Source: Paraburkholderia phenoliruptrix
GTDB lineage: Bacteria > Pseudomonadota > Gammaproteobacteria > Burkholderiales > Burkholderiaceae
Reading direction: 5' to 3'
Length of the DNA stretch: 64,000 nucleotides
Assembly (NCBI RefSeq): GCF_019511605.1
Contig: NZ_JAEUAV010000008.1
Span: forward strand, 186,001-250,000
In this document: positions 1 through 9,568 of the stretch, one piece after another
Numbering within the stretch: the stretch's first letter is position 1
Layout of the letters: every line of letters starts with the position of its first letter
The notes under the pieces: generated by a model
Seen by the model: only the letters and a program-made list of their open reading frames with translations
What the model was told of the DNA's origin: nothing
The model's database searches: none
Program-made: the position numbers and the translations under genes

Positions 1-225
1 GAGCGAATCCAGCCCGATATGGCCGCCCTCGCGCACCTTGAGCGCTGCGCCGAACATCGCGATCACGATCACGAGCAAAAGCGCGATCGGTTCGACGAAA
101 TCGGGAGCGTCGCTGAATACGTAGCGCATCACGACGCCGTAGATCACCAGTATGCTGAGCACTGCGAGGCTGGCCGAAGCGACGACGGCCAGCGCGCGAA
201 AGAGAAAATCGTTTGGGCGTTTCAT
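1..225 (-). CDS. dctQ: TRAP transporter small permease (DctQ family), 5'-partial in window
   Basis: The window edge cuts this gene: 75 codons from an ATG at 225 run off position 1 with no stop. The peptide begins MKRPNDFLFRALAVV. It shows a first hydrophobic segment at about residues 8-30, a short polar loop (RYVFSDAPDFVEP) and a second hydrophobic segment at about 45-62, then KVREGGHIGLD, the layout of the four-helix DctQ subunit. The gene lies downstream of the dctP binding protein on the same strand, with 190 bp between them, as in a dctP-dctQ-dctM operon. The large permease should follow outside the window. Family call is firm; the substrate is inferred to be a uronate or aldarate from the neighbourhood. 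Confidence 0.85.
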   Translation of the reverse strand, partial: MKRPNDFLFRALAVVASASLAVLSILVIYGVVMRYVFSDAPDFVEPIALLLVIVIAMFGAALKVREGGHIGLDSL

Positions 226-362
226 GAATCTCTTGACCCCATTCTTGCCTACGACGGAGCGCTCGTATTCGTTAGTCCTGCTACTTTCCGTCACCAGTGA
301 CTGACGTGACATGAGCGCCAGATAACTGCCCGCACCGAGCGTCGGCGCGCGGCGGAAAGATC

Positions 363-377
363 CGCGGCTTTGCCGCG
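363..377. other. intercistronic hairpin between dctP and dctQ
   Basis: A perfect 6-bp inverted repeat (CGCGGC, three-base loop, GCCGCG) lies in the 190-bp gap between dctP and dctQ. It has no T-run. It may stabilise the abundant binding-protein message or reduce read-through into the permease genes; that role is inference. Confidence 0.4.
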
Positions 378-415
378 AAACCCTCCTACCGCGCAAGACG
401 CCCTGCGAGCGTTAC

Positions 416-1480
<1,065 letters not shown>

Positions 1481-1627
1481 TTACCGATAGCCGGTCACAA
1501 CTGCCCGTAGCCCGTGATCAACTGTCCTCACGGGCAACCGGTTCCGGACGTGCGTCACCCACTGCCGCCAGTGAACAGCTGAGTCAGAACAACCGGTTTC
1601 GGACGGCCGCGGACAACCCGTTCAGAA

Positions 1628-1669
1628 GGCCGGTTGCGGACGGCCGGTTGCGGACGACCGGTTGCGGCC
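1628..1669. repeat. 14-bp tandem repeat, three units
   Basis: Two identical units GGCCGGTTGCGGAC (1628-1641, 1642-1655) are followed by a third that differs at two positions (1656-1669). Looser copies, AACCGGTTCCGGACG and AACCGGTTTCGGACG, occur at 1536-1550 and 1590-1604. Confidence 0.85.
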
Positions 1670-1935
1670 GGCCGATACCGGATGTGCCATGGTTTGCTGC
1701 GTCTCCCGGCGCGGCGCTCGCGGTCTCCTGCGGTTGGCGAACGCTTGCCGTGCTGTCCGTGCAACATCCCCGGCACAAAGATCAGCACTCCTGTCAGTCA
1801 ACTCGACTTCTTTTACTTCTACTGCGTCGGCACACTTTCAGCGCGCATTGCTGCATACGCCAGAAGCGGTCGCTCAACCGCGCGATGCGTTGCAATCTCG
1901 AAAAGCAAAGAAAGCAATCTGTTTGCGCTCATACG

Positions 1936-1953
1936 TTGTACGACGACATACGA
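1936..1953 (-). promoter_or_regulatory. uronate-regulon operator, dctP-side copy (site A)
   Basis: TTGTACGACGACATACGA matches the window consensus TTGTACGAYGACGTAYAA at 16 of 18 positions. It lies upstream of dctP with the GGGTAAATACC element 36 bp further out. The regulator is inferred to be the FadR-type protein encoded at 8688-9431. Confidence 0.7.
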
Positions 1954-1986
1954 AGTCTATAAAAGGCAATCAGCGTTGTACAGACG

Positions 1987-1996
1987 GTATTTACCC
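1987..1996 (-). promoter_or_regulatory. GGGTAAATAC element upstream of dctP operator
   Basis: Read on the minus strand this is GGGTAAATAC. The same 10-mer, allowing R at position 9, recurs upstream of the garD and udh2 operators at 27-36 bp. Function unknown; an activator site is one possibility. Confidence 0.45.
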
Positions 1997-2148
1997 GAGG
2001 AAAGATGGGGCGGCAGGATTGACCTGCCAAGGACACGAGCGCCGTAGAGCGAGGGTGGATCGGCTATGTCACAGAATAGTGAAGCCAGTGAGTCAGGCGC
2101 CGAAGCACCAGTGACAAAGCCCGACGACGTAGCATAGACGCCACATTG

Positions 2149-2166
2149 TTGTACGACGAGTGATAA
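2149..2166. promoter_or_regulatory. uronate-regulon operator, distal copy (site B)
   Basis: TTGTACGACGAGTGATAA matches the consensus at 15 of 18 positions. The 11-mer TTGTTGTACGA at 2146-2156 also fits the general FadR-subfamily form TNGTNNNACNA. It lies between the lactonase operon terminator and dctP. Confidence 0.6.
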
Positions 2167-2177
2167 TTCAATAGCGG

Positions 2178-2211
2178 AAAAAACGCCGGTCGCACTCGCA
2201 TGCGCCGGCGC
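2178..2211 (-). terminator. terminator of the garD-udh-lactonase operon
   Basis: On the minus strand, CCGGCG-type arms (2205-2210 with 2184-2189, 15-base loop) are followed by six T residues (2183-2178). It begins 25 bp past the lactonase stop, as expected for a rho-independent terminator. Confidence 0.7.
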
Positions 2212-2235
2212 TTTGAAACAAGACGTGCAATGCGA

Positions 2236-3216
2236 CTACAGTTCGCCCGCGAACTCGGGCTCCGGCAGGCCTTTGACACCCGGACGTACCGCGAAGAGAT
2301 GCCCGTCGTGTTCGCTTGCACCCGCAGCGGGGCGGATCGACGTAACGAACAGCGTGTCGAGGTTCGGACCGCCGAACGCACACATGGCCGGTTTGATCGC
2401 GGGCACCGCGATCTGCCTGTCGAGCTTGCCTTGCGGCGTGAAGCGAAGCAGCGCGCCGGCGTCGTTCGCACAGATCCAGTAGCAGCCGTCGGCGTCCACT
2501 GCGGCCCCGTCAGGCCGGCCGACATAGTGGTTAAGGTCGGCGAACACGCGCCGGTTACGCGGCTCGCCTGTGTCGACGTCGTAGTCGAACGCCCAGATCT
2601 GCCTGCGCAGCGGATGCGAGTCGGACAGGTACATGGTCGCGCCATCCGGCGACCAGCCGAGGCCGTTCTGCGTGATGAGTCCTTCGACCACCGGCGCCGA
2701 CAGCACGCCGCGCGCGTCGAACCTGTAAAGCGCACCGGCCGGGTTAGCGGCCGCCATGTCCTGCACCATCGTGCCGGCCCAGAAGCGGCCTTGCCGGTCG
2801 CAGCGGCCGTCGTTGAAACGCATGTCCGGAAACGGAAACGCGGGCGCCGCGAGCTTGCGCGCCGCCACGCGAACGGGCTCGCCCACGGGCACCGCTTGCG
2901 CCGCCTGCCCCGCTTGCCCCGCCTGCACCGCTGAACCGTCGGAAGCTTCGTTCAGCGTCACGGCGAAAAGGCCGCTTTCGCAGCCGGCCAGCACCGTGCC
3001 GTGTCGATCGAACGCGATACAGGCGACCTTCTCCGGCAACAGCCATTCGGAGCGCTCGCCGCTCGCAAGCCGTAAGCGCACGATTTTTTGCGCCGGAATA
3101 TCCACCCAGTAAAGCGCCTGCTCCGCCACGCGCCACACCGGACTTTCGCCGACGCCCGCCGGCGCCTGTCCCGCCGCCTCCACCCGTTCGACGCGCGGGT
3201 TCACTGCGGCGCTCAA
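2236..3216 (-). CDS. SMP-30/gluconolactonase-family lactonase
   Basis: This is a six-bladed-propeller lactonase of about 326 residues. Family motifs are in order: GESPVW (metal-binding Glu), RFNDGRCDRQGRFWAGTM, ITQNGLGWSPDG (Asn) and GRPDGAAVDADG (Asp). The start is chosen as a TTG at 3216 that overlaps the udh stop (TTGA) and has GGAG 8 bases upstream; a longer frame would read far back into udh. The likely role is opening the aldarolactone made by the adjacent uronate dehydrogenase, giving galactarate or glucarate. It is the last gene of the garD-udh-lactonase operon. A low-complexity Gly/Gln/Ala stretch (QAGQAGQAAQA) interrupts one blade. Confidence 0.85.
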   Translation of the reverse strand: MSAAVNPRVERVEAAGQAPAGVGESPVWRVAEQALYWVDIPAQKIVRLRLASGERSEWLLPEKVACIAFDRHGTVLAGCESGLFAVTLNEASDGSAVQAGQAGQAAQAVPVGEPVRVAARKLAAPAFPFPDMRFNDGRCDRQGRFWAGTMVQDMAAANPAGALYRFDARGVLSAPVVEGLITQNGLGWSPDGATMYLSDSHPLRRQIWAFDYDVDTGEPRNRRVFADLNHYVGRPDGAAVDADGCYWICANDAGALLRFTPQGKLDRQIAVPAIKPAMCAFGGPNLDTLFVTSIRPAAGASEHDGHLFAVRPGVKGLPEPEFAGEL

Positions 3217-4055
3217 CGCTTTGGCTCCATCGGCCCGGCCAGCACGAACGGGCCGCCCTGAAAGCGCTGGGTCGGATCGTCGAGATCCGTAGTGGGCGCG
3301 CTCACCGGAAACAGATGCTCGAACTGTGCCGAACTGTCCTGGGGACGAAAACCGAGAAACGCCGCTTTGGTGTTGTCGACCCACTTGGTGCGGTTATCCG
3401 ATACGCCGTACACGATCGCGTGGCCGACCCGATTGGTGAACAGCGAACAGCGCACGAGTTCGATGAAGTCGCGATAGCTCAGATACGTGACCAGCATGCG
3501 CGGGTTCTTCGGCTGCTCGAACGACGAGCCGATGCGCAGGCACACCGTTTCGAGCCCGAAACGGTCGAAGTAATAGCGCGACAGCGATTCGCCGAAGCAC
3601 TTGGTCACCCCGTAAAGGCTGTCGGGGCGCAAAGGTGCGTCCGTGTCGAGCACTTCCGTGACCGGATGAAAACCTACCGCGTGGTTCGAGCTTGCATACA
3701 CGATGCGCTTCACGCCCTGCTTCTGCGCGGCCGAATACAGGTTGTACAGACCGCGAATGTTCGCTTCGAGCAGGTCCGCGAAAGGCGCTTCGACGGAAAT
3801 GCCGCCGAGGTGAATCACCGCGTCCACGCCCTCGAGCAGCGCCAGAACCGCGGCTTCGTCCGCGAGGTCCACGACCGAGGCTTCTTCATGCGCGGCTATT
3901 TCGCCGAGCGGCGCGATGTCGGTCACGCGCACGACGTCGGCCCACGCAGCGAGCGCGCCGCGCAACTGCGTGCCGAGATTGCCGGCCGCGCCGGTGAGCA
4001 ACAGTCGCCGGAAGGGTTTTTGCGTGGGGGTACGGTCGAGATTCGAGTCAGTCAT
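3213..4055 (-). CDS. udh: uronate dehydrogenase (NAD-dependent SDR/epimerase fold)
   Basis: The 280-residue Rossmann protein has TGAAGNLGTQ at residues 21-30 (NAD binding), YASSNHAVG at 120-128 and the catalytic Tyr148-x3-Lys152 in LYGVTK. Length and motifs fit Udh, which oxidises D-galacturonate or D-glucuronate to the aldarolactone using NAD. It sits between garD and the lactonase on the same strand, so the three steps uronate to aldarolactone to aldarate to 5-keto-4-deoxyglucarate are encoded together. A second, divergent copy is at 16900-17691. The ribosome site is weak (AAAAAGAC). Confidence 0.92.
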   Translation of the reverse strand: MTDSNLDRTPTQKPFRRLLLTGAAGNLGTQLRGALAAWADVVRVTDIAPLGEIAAHEEASVVDLADEAAVLALLEGVDAVIHLGGISVEAPFADLLEANIRGLYNLYSAAQKQGVKRIVYASSNHAVGFHPVTEVLDTDAPLRPDSLYGVTKCFGESLSRYYFDRFGLETVCLRIGSSFEQPKNPRMLVTYLSYRDFIELVRCSLFTNRVGHAIVYGVSDNRTKWVDNTKAAFLGFRPQDSSAQFEHLFPVSAPTTDLDDPTQRFQGGPFVLAGPMEPKR

Positions 4056-4173
4056 GTCTTTTTGTTGATGGATTACCAGCTGTCAATGAGACGAACGACG
4101 CCAGGGCGGCATTGAAGCGCTGAAGTCACCACGCGAAACGAGCCGCGCAATGGCGGCTCGCCCGATGCGACGC

Positions 4174-5763
4174 TCAGGTCACCGGCGCCGGATTGAAAAG
4201 CGCCAGTGCATTATGCAGCTTGAGCTTCTCCGCGCAGGTCTTCTTGCGCCCGCTCGCGACGTCGAGCATGAAATGGAACAGTTCCCAGCCCACTTCTTCG
4301 ATGCTCGCCTTGCCGGTCGCGATGGTGCCGGCGTTGATGTCCATCAGGTCGTGCCAGCGGCGCGCCAGATCAGAGCGCGTCGCCACCTTGATGACAGGCA
4401 CTTCCGCGAGGCTGTACGGCGTACCGCGACCGGTCGTGAACACGTGCAGGTTGATACCGGCGGCAAGCTGCAGCGTGCCGCAGATGAAATCGCTCGCCGG
4501 CGTGGCCGCGTAAATCAAGCCCTTCTGCCGCACTTTCTCGCCCGGCGACAGCACCCCAGAGATTGGCGAGTTGCCGGACTTGATGATCGAGCCCATCGCC
4601 TTTTCAACAATGTTGGACAAGCCGCCCTTCTTGTTGCCCGGCGTGGTGTTCGCACTGCGGTCCGCGCCGCCGCGCTTCAGATAATCGTCGTACCACTGCA
4701 TTTCGCGGATGATTGCGTGCGCAACGTCCGCATTTGCCGCCCGCGCGGTCAACTGGTCGACGCCGTCGCGCACCTCGGTGACCTCGGAGAACATGACCGT
4801 AGCGCCCGCGCGCACCAGCAGATCGGTCGCAAAGCCGACAGCCGGATTTGCAGTGAGACCGGAGAACGCGTCGCTGCCGCCGCATTGCACGCCGACCACG
4901 AGATCCGCTGCGGAACACGTCTCGCGGCGCCGGTTGTTCAACCGCTTCAGGTGGCCTTCGGCTGTCTTCATGATCGACTCGATCATCGACTGAAAGCCGA
5001 CGTGCGCCTCGTCCTGCAACACGACCACGTCGCCGTTCTCGTCGGCGCCCAGATCGCCGATGTCGGCGATCTCACTCGGGTTCTGCGCCGCTGCAATGGG
5101 AATCGTGCCCGGCGGCATCAGACGCTCCGGCTGCAGCTTTTCGCAACCGAGGCTCACCATCATCACCTCGCCGCCGAAGTTCGGATTCAGCGCAATGTTG
5201 CGCACGGTGCGGATGGGCACCATCGCGTCGGGTGCGTCGATTGCCACGCCGCAGCCGTAGGTGTGGCCGAGGCTCACCACGTCGTCGACATTCGGATACT
5301 TCGGCAGCAATTCGGACTTGATGCGCGCGACCGCGTGCTGAACCACGTCGGCAACGCATTGCACGGTCGTGGTGATCGCCAGAATGTTACGCGAGCCGAC
5401 CGAGCCGTCCGCGTTGCGATAGCCTTCAAAGGTGTAGCCCTCGAGCGGCGGCATGTCGGGCGCCTTGATGGTGGCAATGGGCAGGTCCTCGAGCCCCGGC
5501 GGACTCGGCATGCGTATCACGTGCTCGTTGATCCAGCTTCCCTTGGGCAGCGCCTTCAGCGCATAGCCGATCACCACGTTATAGCGGATGACCTCGTCGC
5601 CCTCGACGAGGTCGGCCAGCGCCACCTTATGCCCTTGCGGCACGCGTTCGCGCAGCACCAGACCGTCGGAAAAAACCGCGCCCTCGCCCAGACCGCCGTC
5701 GTTCACGACGATCGCGACATTGTCATTGGGGTGAACGCGAATGTAGAGCGGTGAAAGTTCCAT
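4174..5763 (-). CDS. garD: galactarate dehydratase
   Basis: The 529-residue protein matches the full-length GarD/UxaA-like dehydratase architecture: an N-terminal SAF-like domain (residues 1 to about 100), then [12 protein letters not shown], the cysteine-containing [10 protein letters not shown], and [12 protein letters not shown] in the catalytic part. It dehydrates galactarate (meso-galactarate) to 5-keto-4-deoxy-D-glucarate and needs Fe(II). First gene of a minus-strand operon with udh and the lactonase; AAGGATCG precedes the ATG. The promoter region (5764-5995) is shared with divergent kdgD and carries one operator close to each gene. D-altronate dehydratase is the main alternative, less likely given the cluster. 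Confidence 0.92.
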   Translation of the reverse strand: MELSPLYIRVHPNDNVAIVVNDGGLGEGAVFSDGLVLRERVPQGHKVALADLVEGDEVIRYNVVIGYALKALPKGSWINEHVIRMPSPPGLEDLPIATIKAPDMPPLEGYTFEGYRNADGSVGSRNILAITTTVQCVADVVQHAVARIKSELLPKYPNVDDVVSLGHTYGCGVAIDAPDAMVPIRTVRNIALNPNFGGEVMMVSLGCEKLQPERLMPPGTIPIAAAQNPSEIADIGDLGADENGDVVVLQDEAHVGFQSMIESIMKTAEGHLKRLNNRRRETCSAADLVVGVQCGGSDAFSGLTANPAVGFATDLLVRAGATVMFSEVTEVRDGVDQLTARAANADVAHAIIREMQWYDDYLKRGGADRSANTTPGNKKGGLSNIVEKAMGSIIKSGNSPISGVLSPGEKVRQKGLIYAATPASDFICGTLQLAAGINLHVFTTGRGTPYSLAEVPVIKVATRSDLARRWHDLMDINAGTIATGKASIEEVGWELFHFMLDVASGRKKTCAEKLKLHNALALFNPAPVT

Positions 5764-5827
5764 TGCATCGATCCTTATGGCGTTTAACGCCTACGCGCGC
5801 CTAGTACGCGCGCTTTGCGCCAGCTAT

Positions 5828-5845
5828 TCATACGTCATCCTACAA
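5828..5845 (-). promoter_or_regulatory. uronate-regulon operator at garD (site C)
   Basis: On the minus strand it reads TTGTAGGATGACGTATGA, 16 of 18 against the consensus. It lies 65 bp upstream of garD. Confidence 0.7.
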
Positions 5846-5869
5846 CAGGCAACTGAGCGCAGATGTTCC

Positions 5870-5879
5870 GTATTTACCC
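5870..5879 (-). promoter_or_regulatory. GGGTAAATAC element upstream of garD operator
   Basis: The minus strand reads GGGTAAATAC, identical to the element upstream of dctP, with 24-27 bp to the operator at 5828-5845. Function unknown. Confidence 0.45.
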
Positions 5880-5929
5880 TAAGCACAGCATTATGCCGCG
5901 AAATCACCGTTGAGTTGGGCGAATTGTTG

Positions 5930-5947
5930 TTGTACGATGACGTATAA
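5930..5947 (+). promoter_or_regulatory. uronate-regulon operator at kdgD (site D, best match)
   Basis: TTGTACGATGACGTATAA matches the consensus at all 18 positions; its arms TTGTACG and CGTATAA are an inverted repeat around 4 bases. The 11-mer TTGTTGTACGA at 5927-5937 also fits the FadR-subfamily form TNGTNNNACNA. It ends 48 bp upstream of the kdgD start, so it probably overlaps the promoter. Confidence 0.75.
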
Positions 5948-5995
5948 GAAATCTTCATTTCTATCGAACAACCCATACCGACGCCGGGATACATC

Positions 5996-6913
5996 ATGAC
6001 GACACCGCAGGAACTCAAGCAGATCGTTTCGCAAGGCCTCCTCTCCTTCCCCGTTACGGACTTCGACGAAAAAGGCGACTTCCGCGCCGACACATACGCC
6101 GAGCGCCTCGAATGGCTCGCTCCGTATGGCGCGTCGGCACTGTTCGTTGCAGGCGGCACCGGCGAGTTTTTCTCGCTCACGCACAACGACTATTCGAACG
6201 TGGTGCGCACCGCGACCGAAGTCTGCAAGGGCAAGGTGCCGATTCTGGCCGGCGCGGGCGGCCCGACGCGCGTAGCGATCGAATACGCGAAAGAAGCCGA
6301 GCGCCACGGCGCGAACGGCATTCTGCTGATGCCGCACTATCTGACTGAAGCCTGCCAGGAAGGCATCGCGGCGCACGCCGAAGAAGTCTGCAAGGCCGTG
6401 CCGAACATGGGCGTGATCATCTACAACCGCGCCAATTCGAAGCTTAACGCCGACATGCTCGAAGGGCTCGCCGAGCGTTGCCCGAACCTCATCGGCTTCA
6501 AGGACGGCGTGGGCGAGATCGAAAACATGGTGACGATTCGCCGCCGCCTCGGCGACCGCTTCTCGTACCTCGGTGGTCTGCCGACCGCGGAAGTGTATGC
6601 CGCAGCCTACAAGGCGCTCGGCGTGCCGGTGTACTCGTCGGCGGTGTTCAACTTCATTCCGAAGACCGCGATGGAGTTCTACCGCGCTATCGCGGCGGAC
6701 GACCACGCAACCGTCGGCAAGCTGATCGACGAGTTCTTCCTGCCGTACCTGAAGATCCGCAACCGCCGCGCCGGCTACGCGGTGAGCATCGTCAAGGCGG
6801 GCGCGAGGCTGGTCGGCCACAGCGCCGGCCCGGTCCGCGCCCCGCTCACGGACCTGACCGAAGAAGAAACGGCGCAGCTCGACGCGCTCATCAAGACGCT
6901 CGGCCCGCAGTAA
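5996..6913 (+). CDS. kdgD: 5-dehydro-4-deoxyglucarate dehydratase
   Basis: This is a 305-residue member of the DHDPS/NAL class I lyase family. [10 protein letters not shown] (53-62) is the substrate-carboxylate loop, Tyr143 (IIYNR) and the Schiff-base Lys169 (LIGFKDGVG) are present. KdgD converts 5-keto-4-deoxy-D-glucarate to 2-oxoglutarate semialdehyde (2,5-dioxopentanoate) with loss of water and CO2, feeding the aldehyde dehydrogenase at 9569-11176. It is divergent from garD and followed by a GudP-like carrier on the same strand. Length fits the family, and the DFDEKGDF segment is typical of KdgD rather than of dihydrodipicolinate synthase. Confidence 0.94.
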   Translation: MTTPQELKQIVSQGLLSFPVTDFDEKGDFRADTYAERLEWLAPYGASALFVAGGTGEFFSLTHNDYSNVVRTATEVCKGKVPILAGAGGPTRVAIEYAKEAERHGANGILLMPHYLTEACQEGIAAHAEEVCKAVPNMGVIIYNRANSKLNADMLEGLAERCPNLIGFKDGVGEIENMVTIRRRLGDRFSYLGGLPTAEVYAAAYKALGVPVYSSAVFNFIPKTAMEFYRAIAADDHATVGKLIDEFFLPYLKIRNRRAGYAVSIVKAGARLVGHSAGPVRAPLTDLTEEETAQLDALIKTLGPQ

Positions 6914-6962
6914 CGGGCAACCACGGGCAACCACGGGCAACCACGGGCAACCACGGGCAGCA
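6913..6962. repeat. 10-bp tandem repeat after kdgD
   Basis: Four perfect copies of ACGGGCAACC start at the last base of the kdgD stop, followed by one degenerate copy (ACGGGCAGCA). A second degenerate run rich in CGACGCTC follows at about 6990-7020. Confidence 0.9.
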
Positions 6963-7077
6963 ACGCGCAGTAGCGGATCGCGTCGCGGCCGACGCTCCGA
7001 CGCTTCGACGCTCCGACGCCTCGGCGGCCACGCGCACAACCGCCGCCCATGAAAACCGCTTAGACGGCAACGCAAGC

Positions 7078-7111
7078 AACGCCCGGGGACGGCAGCGTCG
7101 CCGGGCGTTTT
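7078..7111 (+). terminator. rho-independent terminator between kdgD and gudP-like gene
   Basis: A perfect 9-bp stem, AACGCCCGG (7078-7086) with CCGGGCGTT (7101-7109), is followed by a short T-run. It could end kdgD transcripts or attenuate read-through into the carrier gene. Confidence 0.65.
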
Positions 7112-7184
7112 CGCACCTGCGATAGCGGCCGCCACGCACGTGGCCGAAAGCCCGCTCCCTTGCATAAGAATTAAGGAGATGACC

Positions 7185-8534
7185 ATGGACATGAGCCGCA
7201 CGGCCAGTTCCGCGAACGTCGCAAAGCGCACCAAAGTCCGCTACGCGATCCTGCTGCTGATCTTTGTAATCACCACCTTCAACTACGCGGACCGTGCGAC
7301 GCTTTCGGTCACCGGCTCGGCAATGCGCACGGAGTTCGGCTTCGACGCGATCCGCATGGGCTACATTTTCTCCGCGTTCAGTTGGGCTTATGTGCTGTCG
7401 CAACTGCCGGCCGGCTGGCTGCTCGACCGCTTCGGGGCGCGGCGCGTGTACGCGGCAAGCATTTTCTTCTGGTCGCTTTTCACGCTCCTGCAAAGCTCGA
7501 TTGGATTGCTCGGCAGCGCCGCTGCCGCGGTAACCGGTCTGTTCGTGCTGCGTTTCGCGATGGGCGCGGCGGAATCGCCGGCCTTTCCGGCCAACGCCAA
7601 GGTCGTGGCAAGCTGGTTTCCGACCAGGGAACGCGGCACCGCGTCCGCGATCTTCAACTCGGCGCAATACTTCGCGGCGGTCGTGTTCACGCCGCTCATG
7701 GCCTGGCTCACGCACGCCTTCGGCTGGCACATGGTGTATGTGGTGATGGGCGTCGCCGGCCTGCTGCTCGCGCTCACCTGGCTCAAGGTGATGAAGCATC
7801 CCGCCGACCACCCGGGCGTGTCGGCTGCCGAACTGGAGTACATCGAACAAGGCGGCGGCGTGGTGAACGGCCAGCAGAAAGCGGCCTCCGCCGGCGTCGA
7901 GCAGACCGGCGGCTGGTCGCTCGTGCGTCAACTGCTGAGCAACCGGATGCTGGTCGGCGTCTATCTCGCGCAGTACTGCATCAACGTGCTGACGTACTTC
8001 TTCCTGACATGGTTTCCGATCTACCTGGTGCAGGCGCGTCACATGACGATCCTGCAGGCGGGCCTCGTTGCTTCGCTGCCCGCGATCTGCGGGTTCTCGG
8101 GCGGCGTGCTCGGCGGCATTCTGTCGGATTCGCTGATCCGCCGCGGCTATTCGCTGACCGTCGCGCGCAAGGTGCCGATTGTCGGCGGAATGCTGCTGTC
8201 GGTCTCGATCATCGGCTGCAACTACGTGTCCACCGACTGGATCGTCGTCGCGCTCATGTCGCTCGCGTTCTTCGGCAAAGGCATCGGCGCGCTTGGCTGG
8301 GCGGTGGTCGCGGACACGTCGCCGAAGGAAGCGCTCGGCTTGTCGGGCGGCATCTTCAATATGTTCGGCAACGTGGCGGGCATCGTCACGCCGATCGTGA
8401 TCGGCTACCTGGTTGCGCAAAGCGGCTCGTTCAACGGCGCGCTGGTATTCGTCGGCGCGAATGCACTGCTCACGGTGTTCAGCTATCTTGTGATCGTGAA
8501 GGACATCAAGCGGGTAGAACTGCGCCCGCGGTGA
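7185..8534 (+). CDS. gudP: MFS transporter, GudP-like aldarate (glucarate/galactarate) carrier
   Basis: The protein has about 449 residues and the twelve-helix MFS layout. NYADRATLSVT at the end of helix 1 and the helix 2-3 loop LLDRFGARRVY are typical of the anion:cation symporter (ACS) branch that includes GudP, GarP and ExuT. The start at 7185 has AAGGAG six bases upstream; the ATG at 7179 is too close to it. It is third in line after kdgD, separated by tandem repeats and a terminator-like hairpin. It is expected to import galactarate or glucarate with protons; the exact substrate is inferred from the cluster. Confidence 0.85.
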   Translation: MDMSRTASSANVAKRTKVRYAILLLIFVITTFNYADRATLSVTGSAMRTEFGFDAIRMGYIFSAFSWAYVLSQLPAGWLLDRFGARRVYAASIFFWSLFTLLQSSIGLLGSAAAAVTGLFVLRFAMGAAESPAFPANAKVVASWFPTRERGTASAIFNSAQYFAAVVFTPLMAWLTHAFGWHMVYVVMGVAGLLLALTWLKVMKHPADHPGVSAAELEYIEQGGGVVNGQQKAASAGVEQTGGWSLVRQLLSNRMLVGVYLAQYCINVLTYFFLTWFPIYLVQARHMTILQAGLVASLPAICGFSGGVLGGILSDSLIRRGYSLTVARKVPIVGGMLLSVSIIGCNYVSTDWIVVALMSLAFFGKGIGALGWAVVADTSPKEALGLSGGIFNMFGNVAGIVTPIVIGYLVAQSGSFNGALVFVGANALLTVFSYLVIVKDIKRVELRPR

Positions 8535-8620
8535 CGCGCGGCGCTGGCGGGCTTGCGTGTGCGCGACGGCTGTGGCGCACACGCAAGCCGCTGAAAATGA
8601 TCCGGGCCTTTCTATAATCA

Positions 8621-8633
8621 GTCGTCAGACGAC
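8621..8633. promoter_or_regulatory. palindromic operator of the FadR-type regulator gene (site E)
   Basis: GTCGTCAGACGAC is a perfect inverted repeat around one base, and its core TCGTCAGACGA fits the FadR-subfamily form TNGTNNNACNA. It lies between two perfect TATAAT boxes (8613-8618 and 8636-8641). Autoregulation is the natural reading but is inferred. Confidence 0.55.
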
Positions 8634-8687
8634 GGTATAATGGACCGCAGGAAGCATCTGCAACTATCTGATTCAGGGGCGTTTTCG

Positions 8688-9431
8688 ATGGCTACACCAC
8701 TCGCATCCGCGGCACCGCCACGACGCGCTCGTAATCTTGCCGAGCTCGTCGTCAACTACGTCACCGAGCAGATTGCGTCCAATGCGCTGAAGCCGGGCGA
8801 CAAGTTGCCCACCGAATCGCAACTCATGGTCACGCTGAGCGTGAGCCGCACGGTCATTCGCGAAGCGATTTCACGCCTGCAGGCGGGCAAGATCATCGAG
8901 ACGCGGCACGGCATAGGCAGCTTCGTGCTCGAGCCGCAGCGCGAGAAGCTCGGTATCGACATGGTGCCCGCCACCACGCTGCGCGACGTGCTGTGCATTC
9001 TCGAACTGCGTATCAGTCTGGAAACCGAGTGTGCGGGCCTCGCGGCGCAGCGCGCCAAGCCCGACGACCTCGCACGCATGCGCGCCGCGCTCGACGCAAT
9101 CGAAGCCACGCGCCACAACGGGCTGGACAGTGTGGACGCCGATTTGCAATTCCATATTTCGGTAGCGCGCGCCACCGGCAACCGCTATTTCGTCGACATC
9201 CTCACGCAAATGGGCAGTGCGCTGATTCCGCGCAACCGTCTGGATTCGGCCGGTATCGCGCGCGCGGAGCCGGACGCGTATCTGTCGCTCGTCAACCTCG
9301 AGCACGAAAGCATTCTTGAAGCGATCAGCCGGCACGACGCCGAGGGCGCGCGCGCGGCCATGCGCATGCATCTGTCGAACAGCCGCGAACGCCTGCGCCG
9401 CGCGAACGAAACGTCCGAGGCTAATAGCTGA
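8688..9431 (+). CDS. GntR-family regulator, FadR/FCD type; probable uronate/aldarate repressor
   Basis: About 247 residues. A winged HTH (LAELVVNYVTEQIASNALKPGDKLPTE, then LMVTLSVSRTVIREAISRLQAGKIIE) is followed by an all-helical FCD ligand domain. Possible metal ligands of that domain are visible: Asp and His in DLQFHISVARATGN, His in HESILEAI and His in MRMHLSNSR. The ATG at 8688 is preferred over the one at 8640, which lies in a TATAATGG promoter-like element. It sits between kdgD-gudP and the aldehyde dehydrogenase, so it is the obvious candidate to bind the shared operators. A uronate or aldarate effector is inference. Confidence 0.88.
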   Translation: MATPLASAAPPRRARNLAELVVNYVTEQIASNALKPGDKLPTESQLMVTLSVSRTVIREAISRLQAGKIIETRHGIGSFVLEPQREKLGIDMVPATTLRDVLCILELRISLETECAGLAAQRAKPDDLARMRAALDAIEATRHNGLDSVDADLQFHISVARATGNRYFVDILTQMGSALIPRNRLDSAGIARAEPDAYLSLVNLEHESILEAISRHDAEGARAAMRMHLSNSRERLRRANETSEANS

Positions 9432-9507
9432 GCAATAAGCGGTCTTGCGCGGCGCAAGCGCGCCGACGCGGATGCAGCGCCGATGTCCACGCCAAGCGCA
9501 AAAACAG

Positions 9508-9543
9508 AATGGCCGGGGAGCTCAAACTCCCCGGCCATTTTTT
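9508..9543. terminator. strong terminator between convergent regulator and aldehyde dehydrogenase
   Basis: A 13-bp perfect stem (AATGGCCGGGGAG, six-base loop, CTCCCCGGCCATT) is followed by TTTTTT on the plus strand. It separates the plus-strand regulator from the minus-strand aldehyde dehydrogenase; a short A-run on the other side could let it work both ways. Confidence 0.85.
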
Positions 9544-9568
9544 CGTGCGACTCGCGGATCAGAAACGC

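Noticed and set aside
4150..5754. Long plus-strand frame antisense to garD, and a similar one antisense to ilvD
   Set aside because: Composition is Arg/Ala/His-rich with no motif; garD and ilvD account for the DNA.
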